This document shows positions 44,436 to 51,758 of a stretch of DNA of 64,000 nt, piece after piece. Numbering within the stretch: the stretch's first letter is position 1; the number at the start of each line of letters is the position of its first letter. Origin of the DNA: Nitrospira sp. KM1 (GTDB taxonomy: Bacteria > Nitrospirota > Nitrospiria > Nitrospirales > Nitrospiraceae). Location of the stretch: NCBI RefSeq assembly GCF_011405515.1, contig NZ_AP022671.1, positions 2,542,001 to 2,606,000 on the forward strand. The letters run 5' to 3'. A program made the translations under genes and the position numbers. The notes below the pieces were generated by a model that was given only the letters and a program-made list of their open reading frames with translations, did not search any database and was not told the origin of the DNA.

Positions 44436-44616
44436 GACGGGCCTCCTCCTCTCGCTGAATCACCATATCGAGGCGAAGCGACAGGACGGGATCAAATCTC
44501 GATGTCATGAGGGCTTCGAGAAGCGCTCGGCTAAGAATCGGTTTGATATGTTCGAAGCCGGTAGGCGGTAAAGGAGTCTGTTTACCGATCGACACTGTTT
44601 CTGGTATGGTCAGCAT
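44422..44616 (-). CDS. Small hypothetical protein
   Basis: This 64-aa frame ends 14 bp inside the primase gene, a typical coupled arrangement. It has a Pro/Thr-rich start and a helical remainder (ILSRALLEALMTSRFDPVLS). No domain recognised. It lies between the AlpA-type gene and the primase. Confidence 0.5.
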   Translation of the reverse strand: MLTIPETVSIGKQTPLPPTGFEHIKPILSRALLEALMTSRFDPVLSLRLDMVIQREEEARHVAG

Positions 44617-44635
44617 CCCATTGCCTTTCAGTTTT

Positions 44636-44675
44636 AACCGCCGGTGGAGTTCGTGGCTCCTTCCGGCGGTTTTTT
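44636..44675 (+). terminator. Rho-independent terminator on plus strand
   Basis: AACCGCCGG pairs with CCGGCGGTT, extended by GGAG/CTCC around a TTCGTGG loop, and is followed by a run of Ts (44670-44675). The T-run is only on the plus strand, yet all genes here are on the minus strand. It suggests an unannotated plus-strand transcript ending here. Confidence 0.7.
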
Positions 44676-44682
44676 ATTCCCA

Positions 44683-44880
44683 TTACTCTTCAGCCGATCG
44701 AAGTAGCGCCGCTTTTGCTGCCTCGATATCGATCCGTACCCCGCGCCCTCTGGCGCCAACTGCATATGACGGGATCCGACAGCTCTTCGCCAATCTGTAC
44801 AAACTCGAAGGAGCCATTCCTAATACAGACGCGGCCTGGCGGACCGTGACAAGCGGCTCAATACGGTGCGAGTTGCTCAT
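44683..44880 (-). CDS. AlpA/excisionase-type HTH protein
   Basis: ATG 44880 follows AAAGGAGG; an open frame extends to 44988 but lacks similarity. The 65-aa product has a MerR/AlpA-type helix-turn-helix (LVTVRQAASVLGMAPSSLYR, then SYAVGARGRGVRID). In satellites such proteins regulate integrase or act as excisionase. It heads the primase gene cluster. Confidence 0.8.
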   Translation of the reverse strand: MSNSHRIEPLVTVRQAASVLGMAPSSLYRLAKSCRIPSYAVGARGRGVRIDIEAAKAALLRSAEE

Positions 44881-45052
44881 ATGACCTCCTTTTGTGTGAC
44901 ACGCTCCACTGTGTTGCGCTCCTGCCTCGCTTATACATGCATGCGAATGTGAACTTAAGATGATGGAGCACGGCAGCGTCACAAACAATGCATGGATATT
45001 GACGAAACGGTGTTTATGAGACGAGTGGAGACGGAGGATCGCAGGCGGGTAT

Positions 45053-45724
45053 TTAAAAGGCTTTCTTGGATCCCTTCAATATTTCAAATAGATCCGCCCA
45101 TAACTGTAGCTGCAAGATGTCTGAGACTGATATTTCTTGAAGACTGGCATTGAGGTGATTCCCTTCGATCATCGTCAGCAGTTGACCGTTCTTCTTGTCC
45201 CATCGTGTATAAATCTTCTTTAGAGTTTCTGCAGTTGGTGGCTTCATGTAATACGATGACGGATTCCAGTCTCCTTTCAACTGCGCGCTGACGGTCTTGA
45301 AAGCTTCAGCGCGAGATTTTCCTGATTTGAGTAAGTGCCGCACTTGTAGGCATAGGTCATCGTGAAGATGGGCTTGCAGATTCTGTTGAACCGCTACGGC
45401 TTTCTTTTTTCCTTTTCCCCTTCCTTCGTACCCGAGGGAAACCCCAATATCGACAACCCCTTTGACTGCATCAATTGATGCTTGACGTAATAACTCAATT
45501 GCCCATTGCGGTGCTGGAATGCCCAACTGTCCAGCTAAGATGGTGGCTTGCCATGCGTCTGGTGTTGTCTTTTGTCCCTTTGTGTCAAGGCAGATTAGGG
45601 TCGTGAGAATTTCGGTTCGCTCATTTCCTTTTTCGTTCTTCCGCGTAGCTTTCTGAAGCTCTTCGTTTAGCTTCATGTCGAATGATTTATCTAGGGAAGA
45701 TTTTCGGCGCGATCCGTCAGGCAT
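45053..45724 (-). CDS. Hypothetical island protein
   Basis: This 223-aa protein starts from ATG 45724, which has AGGAGGGG just upstream (a longer frame to 45796 is less likely). It is Lys-rich and soluble: a basic N-terminus (DGSRRKSSLDKSF), a middle part (AWQATILAGQLGIPAPQWAI) and a C-terminal helical domain (ETLKKIYTRWDKKNGQLLTM). It resembles DNA-binding accessory proteins in composition, but no family is recognised. Confidence 0.65.
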   Translation of the reverse strand: MPDGSRRKSSLDKSFDMKLNEELQKATRKNEKGNERTEILTTLICLDTKGQKTTPDAWQATILAGQLGIPAPQWAIELLRQASIDAVKGVVDIGVSLGYEGRGKGKKKAVAVQQNLQAHLHDDLCLQVRHLLKSGKSRAEAFKTVSAQLKGDWNPSSYYMKPPTAETLKKIYTRWDKKNGQLLTMIEGNHLNASLQEISVSDILQLQLWADLFEILKGSKKAF

Positions 45725-45822
45725 GTCCCCTCCTGCAGGGTCCTGGTGAGGAAGGACGGCAGAGCGCCCAGGTAGCGCCCCCGGCCAAGGGATCAACTTG
45801 ACCGTTTGCCGTCCAGATTCAG

Positions 45823-46158
45823 CTATTCCACAGTCATTTTGCCGATGAAACGGATATAGGTACCGCCGTCATTGGTTTCACTGCGAGCATGTGCACGTGC
45901 GATGAAAGCGATGAGATCGTTGAGATGTCCGTGCAGATCTTCAGGGAGAGATGATTTGAGCTTCTCAAACTCCGCAATCAGGATGGGCAGCTGCAGGTGG
46001 TTGAATACCGTATGCCCGTACCAATCGATGAAACGGATGCAGCACCCTTCCTGTTCAGGGAAGCGATACACGAGGCTGCCATCGAAACCAGTCTCTCCGT
46101 TGAACCGCTCAATGACCTCTCCAGATTCAGTCTGAGACTCCACGCTCATATGCTGCAT
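45823..46158 (-). CDS. Hypothetical island protein
   Basis: This 111-aa soluble protein has an acidic N-terminus and an aromatic/Cys-containing centre (EQEGCCIRFIDWYGHTVFNH). It ends in HARSETNDGGTYIRFIGKMT. ATG 46158 is preceded by GGAGGAAG. It is the last of a minus-strand group reaching from 46.5 to 44.7 kb. No domain recognised. Confidence 0.65.
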   Translation of the reverse strand: MQHMSVESQTESGEVIERFNGETGFDGSLVYRFPEQEGCCIRFIDWYGHTVFNHLQLPILIAEFEKLKSSLPEDLHGHLNDLIAFIARAHARSETNDGGTYIRFIGKMTVE

Positions 46159-46217
46159 CGTATACTTCCTCCTTGGCCCATCGTCATGGCTCCATCAGGC
46201 GGCAGGTCCAACCCTCG

Positions 46218-46499
46218 TCATTCTGGCTGGATCTCAATGTCTTGCAACTCAACGCCTTCAAAGCGCATCGGAATAATACACTCCTGTTTGGCGTATTCAG
46301 TGGCGAGCGTCTTCTTCCGGTTGGAGCAGTTGGCAATTCTGGTAAACGCACGCGGGACGGGTATCAGCATGCTGTCGTTGACATACGACACGATCGTCCA
46401 TCGAGCCTGCACCCGCCATAGCCCAAAATTGGATTTGTACGAATGGATCTTGATGATACCCTTGCTGGCCAAATTGACGGTGCACAATTCGCAGGCCAT
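46218..46499 (-). CDS. Duplicated small hypothetical protein, island copy
   Basis: This 93-aa protein starting MACELCTVNLASKGIIKIHS has a close relative at 62917-63198, outside the island; both DNA and protein match along the whole length. Conserved points are the N-terminal CELC pair, a central RWTIVSYVND and CSNRKKTLATEYA. A CxxC near the N-terminus could bind metal. ATG 46499 is chosen because the two copies differ by one base further upstream and the shared frame begins near here. It may be a transposed accessory gene. Confidence 0.6.
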   Translation of the reverse strand: MACELCTVNLASKGIIKIHSYKSNFGLWRVQARWTIVSYVNDSMLIPVPRAFTRIANCSNRKKTLATEYAKQECIIPMRFEGVELQDIEIQPE

Positions 46500-46666
46500 G
46501 AAGATCGAGACCACGCAGAATCCATGGAGCAGCCGCTCCAATAGTGCCTCTCACATTTCGCGCAGGCTCGCGGTTCATTCACAACCCGCCTTCTTGATTA
46601 CATACAAGCACGTAATTGACATTGTCAGGTGGACTGTTATCCTGTCTGCCCCCGTATACTGTCGCG

Positions 46667-46933
46667 ATGAAACGGAAAGGCGATATCCCTCGAATTGGTC
46701 CTGGCGCCGAAGCGCTGTTCGCACGGCTCAAAGAGGACAAGCCCGAGACGGCCAAGTCAGATCTCAAAGCTCAACAGCTCGTCGCGAAGTTCCGATCGGC
46801 TGCGACTCCGCTGGAAAAGTATGTGGCTGACGGCGGGCTGCTTTCGGACCATCTCGTCAAGTCGCTTGTGGACCATATGCCTGCCGTTCGCAGGTTAATG
46901 AATGTCTGGGCTCGGAGGAACGGGCTGCAGTAA
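46667..46933 (+). CDS. Small hypothetical protein
   Basis: This 88-aa basic, helical protein from ATG 46667 (MKRKGDIPRIGPGAEALFAR, then LKAQQLVAKFRSAATPLEKY) has no recognised domain. It is the first plus-strand gene after the minus-strand cluster and lies 118 bp before the receiver-dioxygenase fusion. A TATACT box is 7 bp upstream, so the transcript could be nearly leaderless. Confidence 0.55.
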   Translation: MKRKGDIPRIGPGAEALFARLKEDKPETAKSDLKAQQLVAKFRSAATPLEKYVADGGLLSDHLVKSLVDHMPAVRRLMNVWARRNGLQ

Positions 46934-46964
46934 ACACCCTGTCCAAAGGGCGATTACAGACTTA

Positions 46965-46975
46965 CCCCCCCCCCC
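46965..46975. repeat. Poly-C tract (C11)
   Basis: Eleven consecutive C residues lie 76 bp upstream of the receiver-dioxygenase start codon. Such tracts can vary in length by slippage; they are also assembly-error prone. Confidence 0.8.
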
Positions 46976-47051
46976 TACTTTTGCGTCATACGCCAATTGT
47001 TGCGGCAACCACGCATATAGTCGATACTGATTCTCCGCGTGGAGGTGCGCC

Positions 47052-48158
47052 ATGGGAATAAACATTCTGTTTATCGATGGAGACACCGATGACCACAAAT
47101 ACTTCGTTGATCGTCTGAAGCGAATCTTTCCTGACGACCAGATTCTTGAAGCCTCCTCCGGGAACATCGGACGTGAGCTATTGCATCGCGAGCGCATCGA
47201 TTGTCTGGTGCTCGAACTCGATCTGCCCGATATGTCGGGATTCCAAATTCTAGTCGATGCGGTACCCGTTGCGAGTGCTCCCAGGCTGCCAGTCATTGTA
47301 CTTACCCGGCTCCCTAACAGGGACATTTGGGAACTCGCTAAAAGAAATGGGGCCTATGCCTGCTTATGGAAGCCCTGCACTACAGGTGATGTACTCGTCA
47401 GTACCATTGAACGGGGCCTTGCACAAATCGCCCCGCAAGGGAAAGAACCCAATTCACTACCACTGCCGCATATCGGGCAACGGCGCCTGACATCAGCGGA
47501 GATTGCAACATTTCACCAGGACGGGTTTCTCAGCGTTTCCCATCTGACCACTCCGAATGATATCGCCCACCTTCGGAGACTTATCGATCCGTTATTTAGA
47601 TCTTCCTGTCGTACGTTTGGCGTTATTGATCATGTACTGAAATTGGCTCCGGCTATTCGTCACAGCGCGGCGTTTCAGACGTGTCAGCGTATCGCGCAGC
47701 AGCTGGCCGGAATCACTACCCGTGTTTCATTCGATCAGGCTCTGTATAAGCGTCCTCATGAGCTACATGGGACACGCTGGCATCAGGATCAAGCCTTTCG
47801 CAACCGGCATTTCCCCATGAACACATTGCACTTTTGGATTCCCCTCCAACCGGTCACCACACACAACGGCTGTCTGCACTTCATTCCAGGCAGTCATCAG
47901 CAAGGCTTGCTGCCTCACTATCAAATAGACGAAAATGATCCCTACGCTATCACACCGCAGAAGGTCGATACCTCTCACGCCGTTCCCTGTCCCCTGTCTG
48001 TGGGCTCCGCGACCATTCACACTCCGCTGACGCTGCACGCTGCACTGCCGAACAACACTGAGGAGATCCGGCGCGCTTGGGCTTTGGTCTTCAGGCCCTT
48101 TGGCCGAATTGGCGCATTGAACCCCTTCCCCGCTGTCAGGCAACTATTTACACACTAA
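47052..48158 (+). CDS. Receiver domain fused to phytanoyl-CoA dioxygenase (PhyH) domain
   Basis: This 368-aa protein is a fusion. Residues 1-125 are a response-regulator receiver (ILFIDGDTDDHKYFVDRLKR, LELDLPDMSGFQILVD, VIVLTRLPN, Lys in LWKPCT). Alignment by eye places E55 at the phospho-acceptor Asp and G10 in the acidic pair, so normal phosphorylation is unlikely and E55 may mimic it. Residues about 145-368 are a PhyH-type Fe(II)/2-oxoglutarate oxygenase: HGTRWHQDQAF (H244, D246), LHFWIPLQPVTTHNGCLHFI, PGSH, distal H329 in LTLHAALPN and R341. GGAGGTG precedes ATG. The next gene is a stand-alone copy of the receiver. Confidence 0.88.
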   Translation: MGINILFIDGDTDDHKYFVDRLKRIFPDDQILEASSGNIGRELLHRERIDCLVLELDLPDMSGFQILVDAVPVASAPRLPVIVLTRLPNRDIWELAKRNGAYACLWKPCTTGDVLVSTIERGLAQIAPQGKEPNSLPLPHIGQRRLTSAEIATFHQDGFLSVSHLTTPNDIAHLRRLIDPLFRSSCRTFGVIDHVLKLAPAIRHSAAFQTCQRIAQQLAGITTRVSFDQALYKRPHELHGTRWHQDQAFRNRHFPMNTLHFWIPLQPVTTHNGCLHFIPGSHQQGLLPHYQIDENDPYAITPQKVDTSHAVPCPLSVGSATIHTPLTLHAALPNNTEEIRRAWALVFRPFGRIGALNPFPAVRQLFTH

Positions 48159-48180
48159 CTCTAGGCTTCATCTGGCAAAA

Positions 48181-48205
48181 TAAGGGTATAGTCTCTGTAC
48201 CCTTA
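48181..48205. promoter_or_regulatory. Perfect inverted repeat before receiver gene
   Basis: TAAGGGTA-N9-TACCCTTA (8-bp arms) lies 20 bp before GTG 48225 and includes a TATAGT -10-like box. It may be a protein-binding operator or a leader hairpin; which one is not decidable by eye. Confidence 0.6.
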
Positions 48206-48224
48206 CTAGAGAGGTGCGCTTCTT

Positions 48225-48653
48225 GTGATAACCATTCTTGTCATCGACGGACACGACGAAGACCGTTCGTATGTTGTGGAGCGCCTCAAGATTGCATTCC
48301 CCGACTATCGGATCGTCGAAGCCGATACGGGGGATGCGGGATGTGACATCTTGCGGCGAGAGGGCGCCCATTGCATCGTGCTTGAGCTCGATCTGCCTGA
48401 CCGCTCCGGGTTCCAAATACTGATCGATGTGGTTCCGCTGGTGAACTCCCCTGAAGTGCCGGTGATTGTGTTGACTCGCGTCCCCAATCGGGACGTGTGG
48501 GAGCTGGCGAGAACGAATGGGGCCCATGCCTGCCTCTTAAAGTCCAAGACTTCCGGGGACGAGCTTGCTCGGGTGGTCCAGACGGGGCTGGCCCGGATTC
48601 CTCCGGCGAAGGGTGAGGAGCCGAAACGATTCCCGCATGCCTGCTCCGAATAG
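48225..48653 (+). CDS. Stand-alone degenerate receiver domain
   Basis: This 142-aa paralog of the receiver half of the previous protein begins TILVIDGHDEDRSYVVERLK and contains CIVLELDLPDRSGFQILIDV, VIVLTRVPNRDVWELA and ACLLKSK. Again the acceptor position holds Glu (E54) and the second acidic-pocket residue is Gly. No output domain follows. The start is GTG 48225 after GAGAGGTG; the leader resembles the one before the fusion gene, which indicates tandem duplication. It may compete with or pair with the fusion's receiver. Confidence 0.85.
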   Translation: MITILVIDGHDEDRSYVVERLKIAFPDYRIVEADTGDAGCDILRREGAHCIVLELDLPDRSGFQILIDVVPLVNSPEVPVIVLTRVPNRDVWELARTNGAHACLLKSKTSGDELARVVQTGLARIPPAKGEEPKRFPHACSE

Positions 48654-48851
48654 CTGGTCAATCACGTCAGGCCAGGTAGTCAATGACCCCGCCGCTAAGG
48701 CACCGATCAGCGAGCTAGGTAGGTCCATCCCTCGGCGTAACCTTCCGCAACAAATATTCCAACCGATCCAGCCCAATAGCCCCTTGCCCGATCTTCGACA
48801 TCAGCCGGAACCCTCCATGCCCGTTAGCTGGTCTGCGGAATTGTTTCATAT

Positions 48852-49088
48852 TCATCTCTCGAAACTCGCCTGTCGTGGCCCACGCCACTTCGCGTCTTCT
48901 CGTATCGTGATCTCGGCCAGCCTCCGCATCACCGACTCGCGGGTGACGCGCCTCCGGTACCGAGGGCCAACCTGTTCGAGTTGCCCACGTTGGATCGCCC
49001 GATAGATCACGCTCCGTGCCATCCCGAGCATCACCATGGCTTCCTTCACCGTAGGGTCAACGAGAGCGAACCGATTCGGCGGCTCCAT
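48852..49088 (-). CDS. HTH/excisionase-type protein of second integrase module
   Basis: ATG 49088 follows GGAGG; the longer frame reads through the integrase gene. The 78-aa product has a MerR/excisionase-like HTH (ALVDPTVKEAMVMLGMARSV, then RYRRRVTRESVMRRLAEI). It starts 10 bp after the integrase stop and is probably the recombination directionality factor or a regulator for it. Confidence 0.7.
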   Translation of the reverse strand: MEPPNRFALVDPTVKEAMVMLGMARSVIYRAIQRGQLEQVGPRYRRRVTRESVMRRLAEITIREDAKWRGPRQASFER

Positions 49089-49098
49089 CGATCCTCCG

Positions 49099-50304
49099 TT
49101 ACCCAGGCCACTCGTCTTGAGACACAGGCTCCGGGTGGACATACGTCGGCTGAACCACCACGGCCTCCGCTGGTATGGGCTCAGGCTCCACGTGAACGGG
49201 CTCCGGGCGTACGGTCTTGGCATGAGGCGCAGGCCGCCGAGGTGGCTTCGGTGGCTGTGATCGTGCCCCAGAGCCATCATGCCTATCTGGTGGTGTCAGA
49301 TCTGGGTATAACCGCATGATCGATTCCGCCTGTTCATCGACGGCGGTTCGCAGAGAACTGACATCCAGACGGGCATAAATATGGACCTGCGAGAGATTGG
49401 CATGTCCCAACGCATTGGCAATCAACGTCGAAGACTTCCCGTTCATCGCCATGAATGAGGCGAAGGTCCTGCGGATATCGTGAATCCGGCAGTCTGGCAG
49501 GTGTGCCCGCTTCCGAATACGCGCCCATTGGTTCTGTGTGTAGATCTCCCCCCACCGACCGAGCTGATCCGGCCGCTCGAACACATAGGTGCTCAGCCGT
49601 GGCAACCAAGTGAGGAGCTTCACCAACTGAGCCGGGAGCGGCGTGGTCTGCGGACGCTTGGCTTTCGTCGTGCCCGCCGGCTTGTGCCAGAGTCCGTTCA
49701 CGAGATCAAGATCAGCCCACTTCATCCGCTGCGCTTCCCCTTTTCGGCAGCCGGTGAGAAGCAACGTTATGAAGAAGGTCTTGATGTCGTCCGGCTCCAT
49801 GTTCAACACCGTCATGAGCCGTTGCAGTTCCTCTCCAGGTTGAATAAAGCGTGTTCGCGGGAAGGGTCGGGGCCGCTTAATGCCTCGGGTCGGGTTCGCC
49901 TTGTCCCAGATCTCCCATTCCGCGGCCTTGAAGAAGAGAGCCTTGAGATTCTTGATGCACATGTACGCGACGACCGGGGAGGTCTTGGCGATTTCATCGG
50001 ACCAATGAATAATCCAACGCCGGGTGATGCTCTCGGGCTTCAGGTCCAACAGAGGTGTGAAGTGCTTCCCGATGCGCGCCTTGATCACCGTCGTGGTCGA
50101 ATCGGCCAATGTGGAGAGGTGATAGCGGTAGTAGAGCTCAATCCATTCCCGGATGCGCCACGTCTCTTTGCACCGCTGCCAGAGCTCATGGTCATCGGGA
50201 TCGGGAAAGCGACGGCCCGCCAGACACTCGGCTTCGTAGTCTTCAACGATCGAATTGAGGGCAGGCACAGCCGAGGAGGGCACGAGCGTGAAATTGGGAG
50301 CCAT
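49099..50304 (-). CDS. Second tyrosine integrase
   Basis: This 401-aa integrase is unlike the one at 39105. The core-binding domain occupies about residues 60-150 and the catalytic domain has LTGCRKGEAQRMKW (Arg), RIHDIRRTFASFMA (His-x-x-Arg), ALGHANLSQVHIYARL (His and Tyr). The C-terminal 70 residues are a Pro/Glu/His-rich tail not needed for catalysis. It implies a separate mobile unit nested or fused inside the island. No duplicated att site for it was found by eye. Confidence 0.93.
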   Translation of the reverse strand: MAPNFTLVPSSAVPALNSIVEDYEAECLAGRRFPDPDDHELWQRCKETWRIREWIELYYRYHLSTLADSTTTVIKARIGKHFTPLLDLKPESITRRWIIHWSDEIAKTSPVVAYMCIKNLKALFFKAAEWEIWDKANPTRGIKRPRPFPRTRFIQPGEELQRLMTVLNMEPDDIKTFFITLLLTGCRKGEAQRMKWADLDLVNGLWHKPAGTTKAKRPQTTPLPAQLVKLLTWLPRLSTYVFERPDQLGRWGEIYTQNQWARIRKRAHLPDCRIHDIRRTFASFMAMNGKSSTLIANALGHANLSQVHIYARLDVSSLRTAVDEQAESIMRLYPDLTPPDRHDGSGARSQPPKPPRRPAPHAKTVRPEPVHVEPEPIPAEAVVVQPTYVHPEPVSQDEWPG

Positions 50305-50321
50305 TCGGACACCTCCATCGG

Positions 50322-50633
50322 TTAGTGCGTGCGGTCTTTCTTCGCGTACTCCGGCACCGAGATACAGGCGTCGTAGGTGGCTTTCTGCTCACACAGGTGA
50401 ATCAGATGCAGCAGGTCCTCCTCGAACTCCCGTAGCTCTGACGCGAAGAGCATCTTGTAGGCACGGCGAAAGTCGCGGATGGCATGCGCCAAGAGATGAA
50501 GCTCGCCATAGTAATAGGCTTGTCGCAGTTCTTCGATGGGACGCGTGCGCCGATCTTCGGCGGCTCGCTGTTGTTCCTCGTTCTCGAAACAATCTGGCCC
50601 GGTGGCCCATCCTGGGGTGCTGTCGGCATCCAT
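50322..50633 (-). CDS. Hypothetical protein upstream of second integrase
   Basis: This 103-aa helical, acidic protein (EELRQAYYYGELHLLAHAIR, LFASELREFEEDLLHLIHLC) has no recognised domain. ATG 50633 is preceded by GGAGGAC. It lies between an RHH gene and the integrase, all on the minus strand, so it belongs to this module. Confidence 0.65.
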   Translation of the reverse strand: MDADSTPGWATGPDCFENEEQQRAAEDRRTRPIEELRQAYYYGELHLLAHAIRDFRRAYKMLFASELREFEEDLLHLIHLCEQKATYDACISVPEYAKKDRTH

Positions 50634-50667
50634 GGAAGTCCTCCTTCGTGGCTGAGGGTGGTGTGCG

Positions 50668-50808
50668 TTAGGCGGCCTTCTTGCCCTTGAAATGTTGCTC
50701 GAGCAAGTGACGAATCAATCCTGCTGCGGACGTGCCCTTGATCCGTTCGGCATCGAGCTTGGCTTTCAACTTGGCAGGCAGTTGGATGTTGAGACGTTGC
50801 ATTTTCAT
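50668..50808 (-). CDS. Ribbon-helix-helix protein (46 aa)
   Basis: This short gene encodes MKMQRLNIQLPAKLKAKLDA followed by ERIKGTSAAGLIRHLLEQHF, a clear CopG/Arc-type RHH domain (beta strand, two helices). AAGGAGG precedes ATG. It heads the integrase module and probably represses it by binding the repeated ATGGTCCC sites just upstream. Confidence 0.8.
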   Translation of the reverse strand: MKMQRLNIQLPAKLKAKLDAERIKGTSAAGLIRHLLEQHFKGKKAA

Positions 50809-50828
50809 TGAGCCTCCTTGCAGCTAGA

Positions 50829-50853
50829 ATGGTCCCATGGTCCCATAGGACCA
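50829..50853. promoter_or_regulatory. Putative RHH operator
   Basis: Two tandem ATGGTCCC copies (50829-50844) and an inverted AGGACCA half-site (50847-50853), giving the palindrome TGGTCC-CATA-GGACCA. It lies 20-45 bp ahead of the RHH gene's start. Tandem and inverted short half-sites are usual for RHH repressors. Confidence 0.65.
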
Positions 50854-50913
50854 CATATGATGTCAAGATGTGTGCGTTGACATCACTACAGCGTTTAGAT
50901 ACCGTGCGCCCCG

Positions 50914-51084
50914 ATGGAAGAGAATGAAGAGATAAAACAGCAGCTTGGCGTCCGGATTACTACGTCCCTTGTTGTAGAGAGTAAGGTCCTCGCAGCACGG
51001 CAGAAACGACGGCTTAATGATTTAATCGAGGAGGCCATTCGCGATCTGCTGAAGAAGTACAAGGAGAAGGGGAAAGGAAAATGA
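50914..51084 (+). CDS. Small RHH-type regulator
   Basis: This 56-aa protein begins MEENEEIKQQLGVRITTSLV and continues to RLNDLIEEAIRDLLKKYKEK, with an Arc/RHH-type layout. A TTGACA-N17-TACCGT promoter (50877-50905) would start transcription at or next to the ATG, so translation may be leaderless. ATGA overlap couples it to the exported protein gene. A second island protein (55706-55885) shares EEAIRDLLKKYK. Confidence 0.7.
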   Translation: MEENEEIKQQLGVRITTSLVVESKVLAARQKRRLNDLIEEAIRDLLKKYKEKGKGK

Positions 51085-51758
51085 GCAATACTAAAGCTCC
51101 TCGCTTCACAATCAATCAATTCCTTTCCTTCTTTTGCGGGATGACCATTTTTATAGGCGCTTCACTTCAGTCCGCAAACGGAGAGTCTCCTACAACTGTG
51201 AAAGTTGACACTGATTCAACCTCCTTCCATGTCGGGAATGTTCTAAATAGGATGGAAGCAATAAAGAAGCCACTGTTAAAACTATATGATCAGCCAACTG
51301 ATATGGGGTTTGACAGGAATGCTTCGAGCTACAACGGGAATTTATCTGTGAGTTGGTTCAGTCTGTACCACGGCTTTTTTGACAGAATTGAAGTTTCACC
51401 AGAGGAATTCAAGGTTCTTGGTGATCAGAACATTAAGCTAATCAGAGCGCTTGATGAGTCGGTAGATGCAAAATTTGAGCTGTGGACCGCAGTTTATCCA
51501 GAACGAGACCAATCTTCCGATCCTGTGATCAGGGCCAATACAAAACGCCAACTAAATATCTGGACAACGGCGATGTGTGGAGACTTCAAAGCCTTAGGGG
51601 AAGTTCTTTCTAAAGTGCATATAGAGAACGGAGGGTTTGTTACCGATTCGACGAATCTAGGTGAGAGAATAGAGACAGCATATGCACCTGTTATTTGGGT
51701 CTGTCAAAAGGCAGCTAGGGAAGCTTATTACGGAGAAGGGGGTAAGGAATGCCAATAA
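51081..51758 (+). CDS. Exported hypothetical protein, paralog A
   Basis: This 225-aa protein has a signal peptide (FLSFFCGMTIFIGASLQSANG). Its C-terminal half (LIRALDESVDAKFELWTAVY, PERDQSSDPVIRANTKRQLN) is repeated in the next gene, including two conserved Cys (AMCGDF and WVCQKA) that may form a periplasmic disulfide. ATG overlaps the RHH stop by 4 bp. The gene is AT-rich compared with the chromosome. No known domain; a secreted or periplasmic effector, immunity or sensing role is open. Confidence 0.75.
   Translation: MSNTKAPRFTINQFLSFFCGMTIFIGASLQSANGESPTTVKVDTDSTSFHVGNVLNRMEAIKKPLLKLYDQPTDMGFDRNASSYNGNLSVSWFSLYHGFFDRIEVSPEEFKVLGDQNIKLIRALDESVDAKFELWTAVYPERDQSSDPVIRANTKRQLNIWTTAMCGDFKALGEVLSKVHIENGGFVTDSTNLGERIETAYAPVIWVCQKAAREAYYGEGGKECQ

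Noticed and set aside
49480-50325. 281-aa frame opposite the second integrase
   Set aside because: Integrase catalytic motifs are on the other strand; this frame has no similarity.
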